Below, one piece after another: positions 63,921 to 64,000 of a stretch of DNA of 64,000 bases. Position 1 is the stretch's first letter. Each line of letters starts with the position of its first letter. The notes below the pieces were generated by a model. It was not told the origin of the DNA. It searched no databases and worked only from the letters and a program-made list of their open reading frames with translations. The translations under genes and the position numbers were made by a program. This DNA is from Thermomonas sp. S9 (GTDB lineage: Bacteria > Pseudomonadota > Gammaproteobacteria > Xanthomonadales > Xanthomonadaceae), in contig NZ_JAJDFY010000001.1 of assembly GCF_024704365.1 (NCBI RefSeq), positions 1,035,001 through 1,099,000 of the forward strand, read 5' to 3'.

Positions 63921-64000
63921 TCAGACTGCCGGCATCCGCATTCCCGGTTCGCCGTGCCAGTAGCCGTTGCGTTCGCCGAGCTGCACCGGCGCCTCGCTGG
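63921..64000 (-). CDS. 3' end of an unidentified gene
   Basis: The last 25 codons of a minus-strand gene are visible, running to a TGA at 63921-63923. The C-terminus contains GERNGYWHGEPGMRMPAV, an aromatic- and glycine-rich tail I cannot assign. It is cut by the window edge and converges with nadB across 49 bases, which contain a small GGGCAC/GTGCCC hairpin without a T run. Confidence 0.55.
   Translation of the reverse strand, partial: SEAPVQLGERNGYWHGEPGMRMPAV

Overview
This is a GC-rich chromosomal window from a gammaproteobacterium. It most likely belongs to the Xanthomonadaceae/Lysobacteraceae (Lysobacter, Luteimonas or Thermomonas type), judging from protein character, the housekeeping gene order and a facultatively denitrifying gene set. 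I see no rRNA, tRNA, CRISPR array, insertion sequence or prophage. Genes are packed tightly, and many neighbours overlap by 4 bases (ATGA, GTGA or TTGA).

Layout. 38-8922: an M13 metallopeptidase, an M16 peptidase pair (one with and one without the zinc motif), a beta-CASP metallo-hydrolase, a DoxX-like protein and a DEAD-box RNA helicase. 8988-12908: xseB-ispA, tilS, a small membrane protein and accA. 12963-28980, all on the minus strand: the envelope and translation superoperon, read as pyrH-frr-uppS-cdsA-dxr-rseP-bamA-lpxD-fabZ-lpxA-lpxB-rnhB-dnaE. 29062-36140: an HDOD-GGDEF signalling protein, tsf and rpsB, then the divergent map and glnD. 36137-40691: dapD, a CocE/NonD-type hydrolase, an ArsC/Spx-like protein, a small membrane protein and dapE. 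40724-42653: asparagine synthetase asnB behind what looks like an asparagine-sensing attenuator. 42655-44395: a REC-REC-GGDEF protein and a small secreted repeat protein. 44436-53335: the complete cbb3 oxidase structural and assembly locus, ccoNOQP-x-GHIS plus a TauE/SafE protein. 53389-61334: an anaerobic module with an FNR/ANR regulator, SCO, NirV, a NirK-cytochrome c fusion, a porin, DUF2249, an NnrS-like membrane protein, a DGC-domain protein, chorismate mutase and UbiT. FNR-type boxes occur at the key promoters. 61401-63871: nadA-nadB.

How the genes fit together. The right third reads as a microaerobic-to-anaerobic respiration block. It combines a high-affinity oxidase with its copper and heme assembly factors, a copper nitrite reductase with accessory proteins, O2-independent ubiquinone synthesis (UbiT), and an oxygen-sensing regulator whose predicted boxes sit at ccoN/anr, nirK/porin and ubiT.

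Sequence quality. About 30 single- or double-base lesions interrupt otherwise well-conserved, mostly essential genes, including cdsA, rseP, lpxB, fabZ, dxr, frr, pyrH, tsf, dapD, dapE, glnD, dnaE and several cco genes. The lesions are not random: at least 15 are one-base insertions inside a restored CAGCCA or CAGCTA hexamer. I regard these as probable read or assembly artefacts rather than real pseudogenes, and I give full-length coordinates with the lesion positions.
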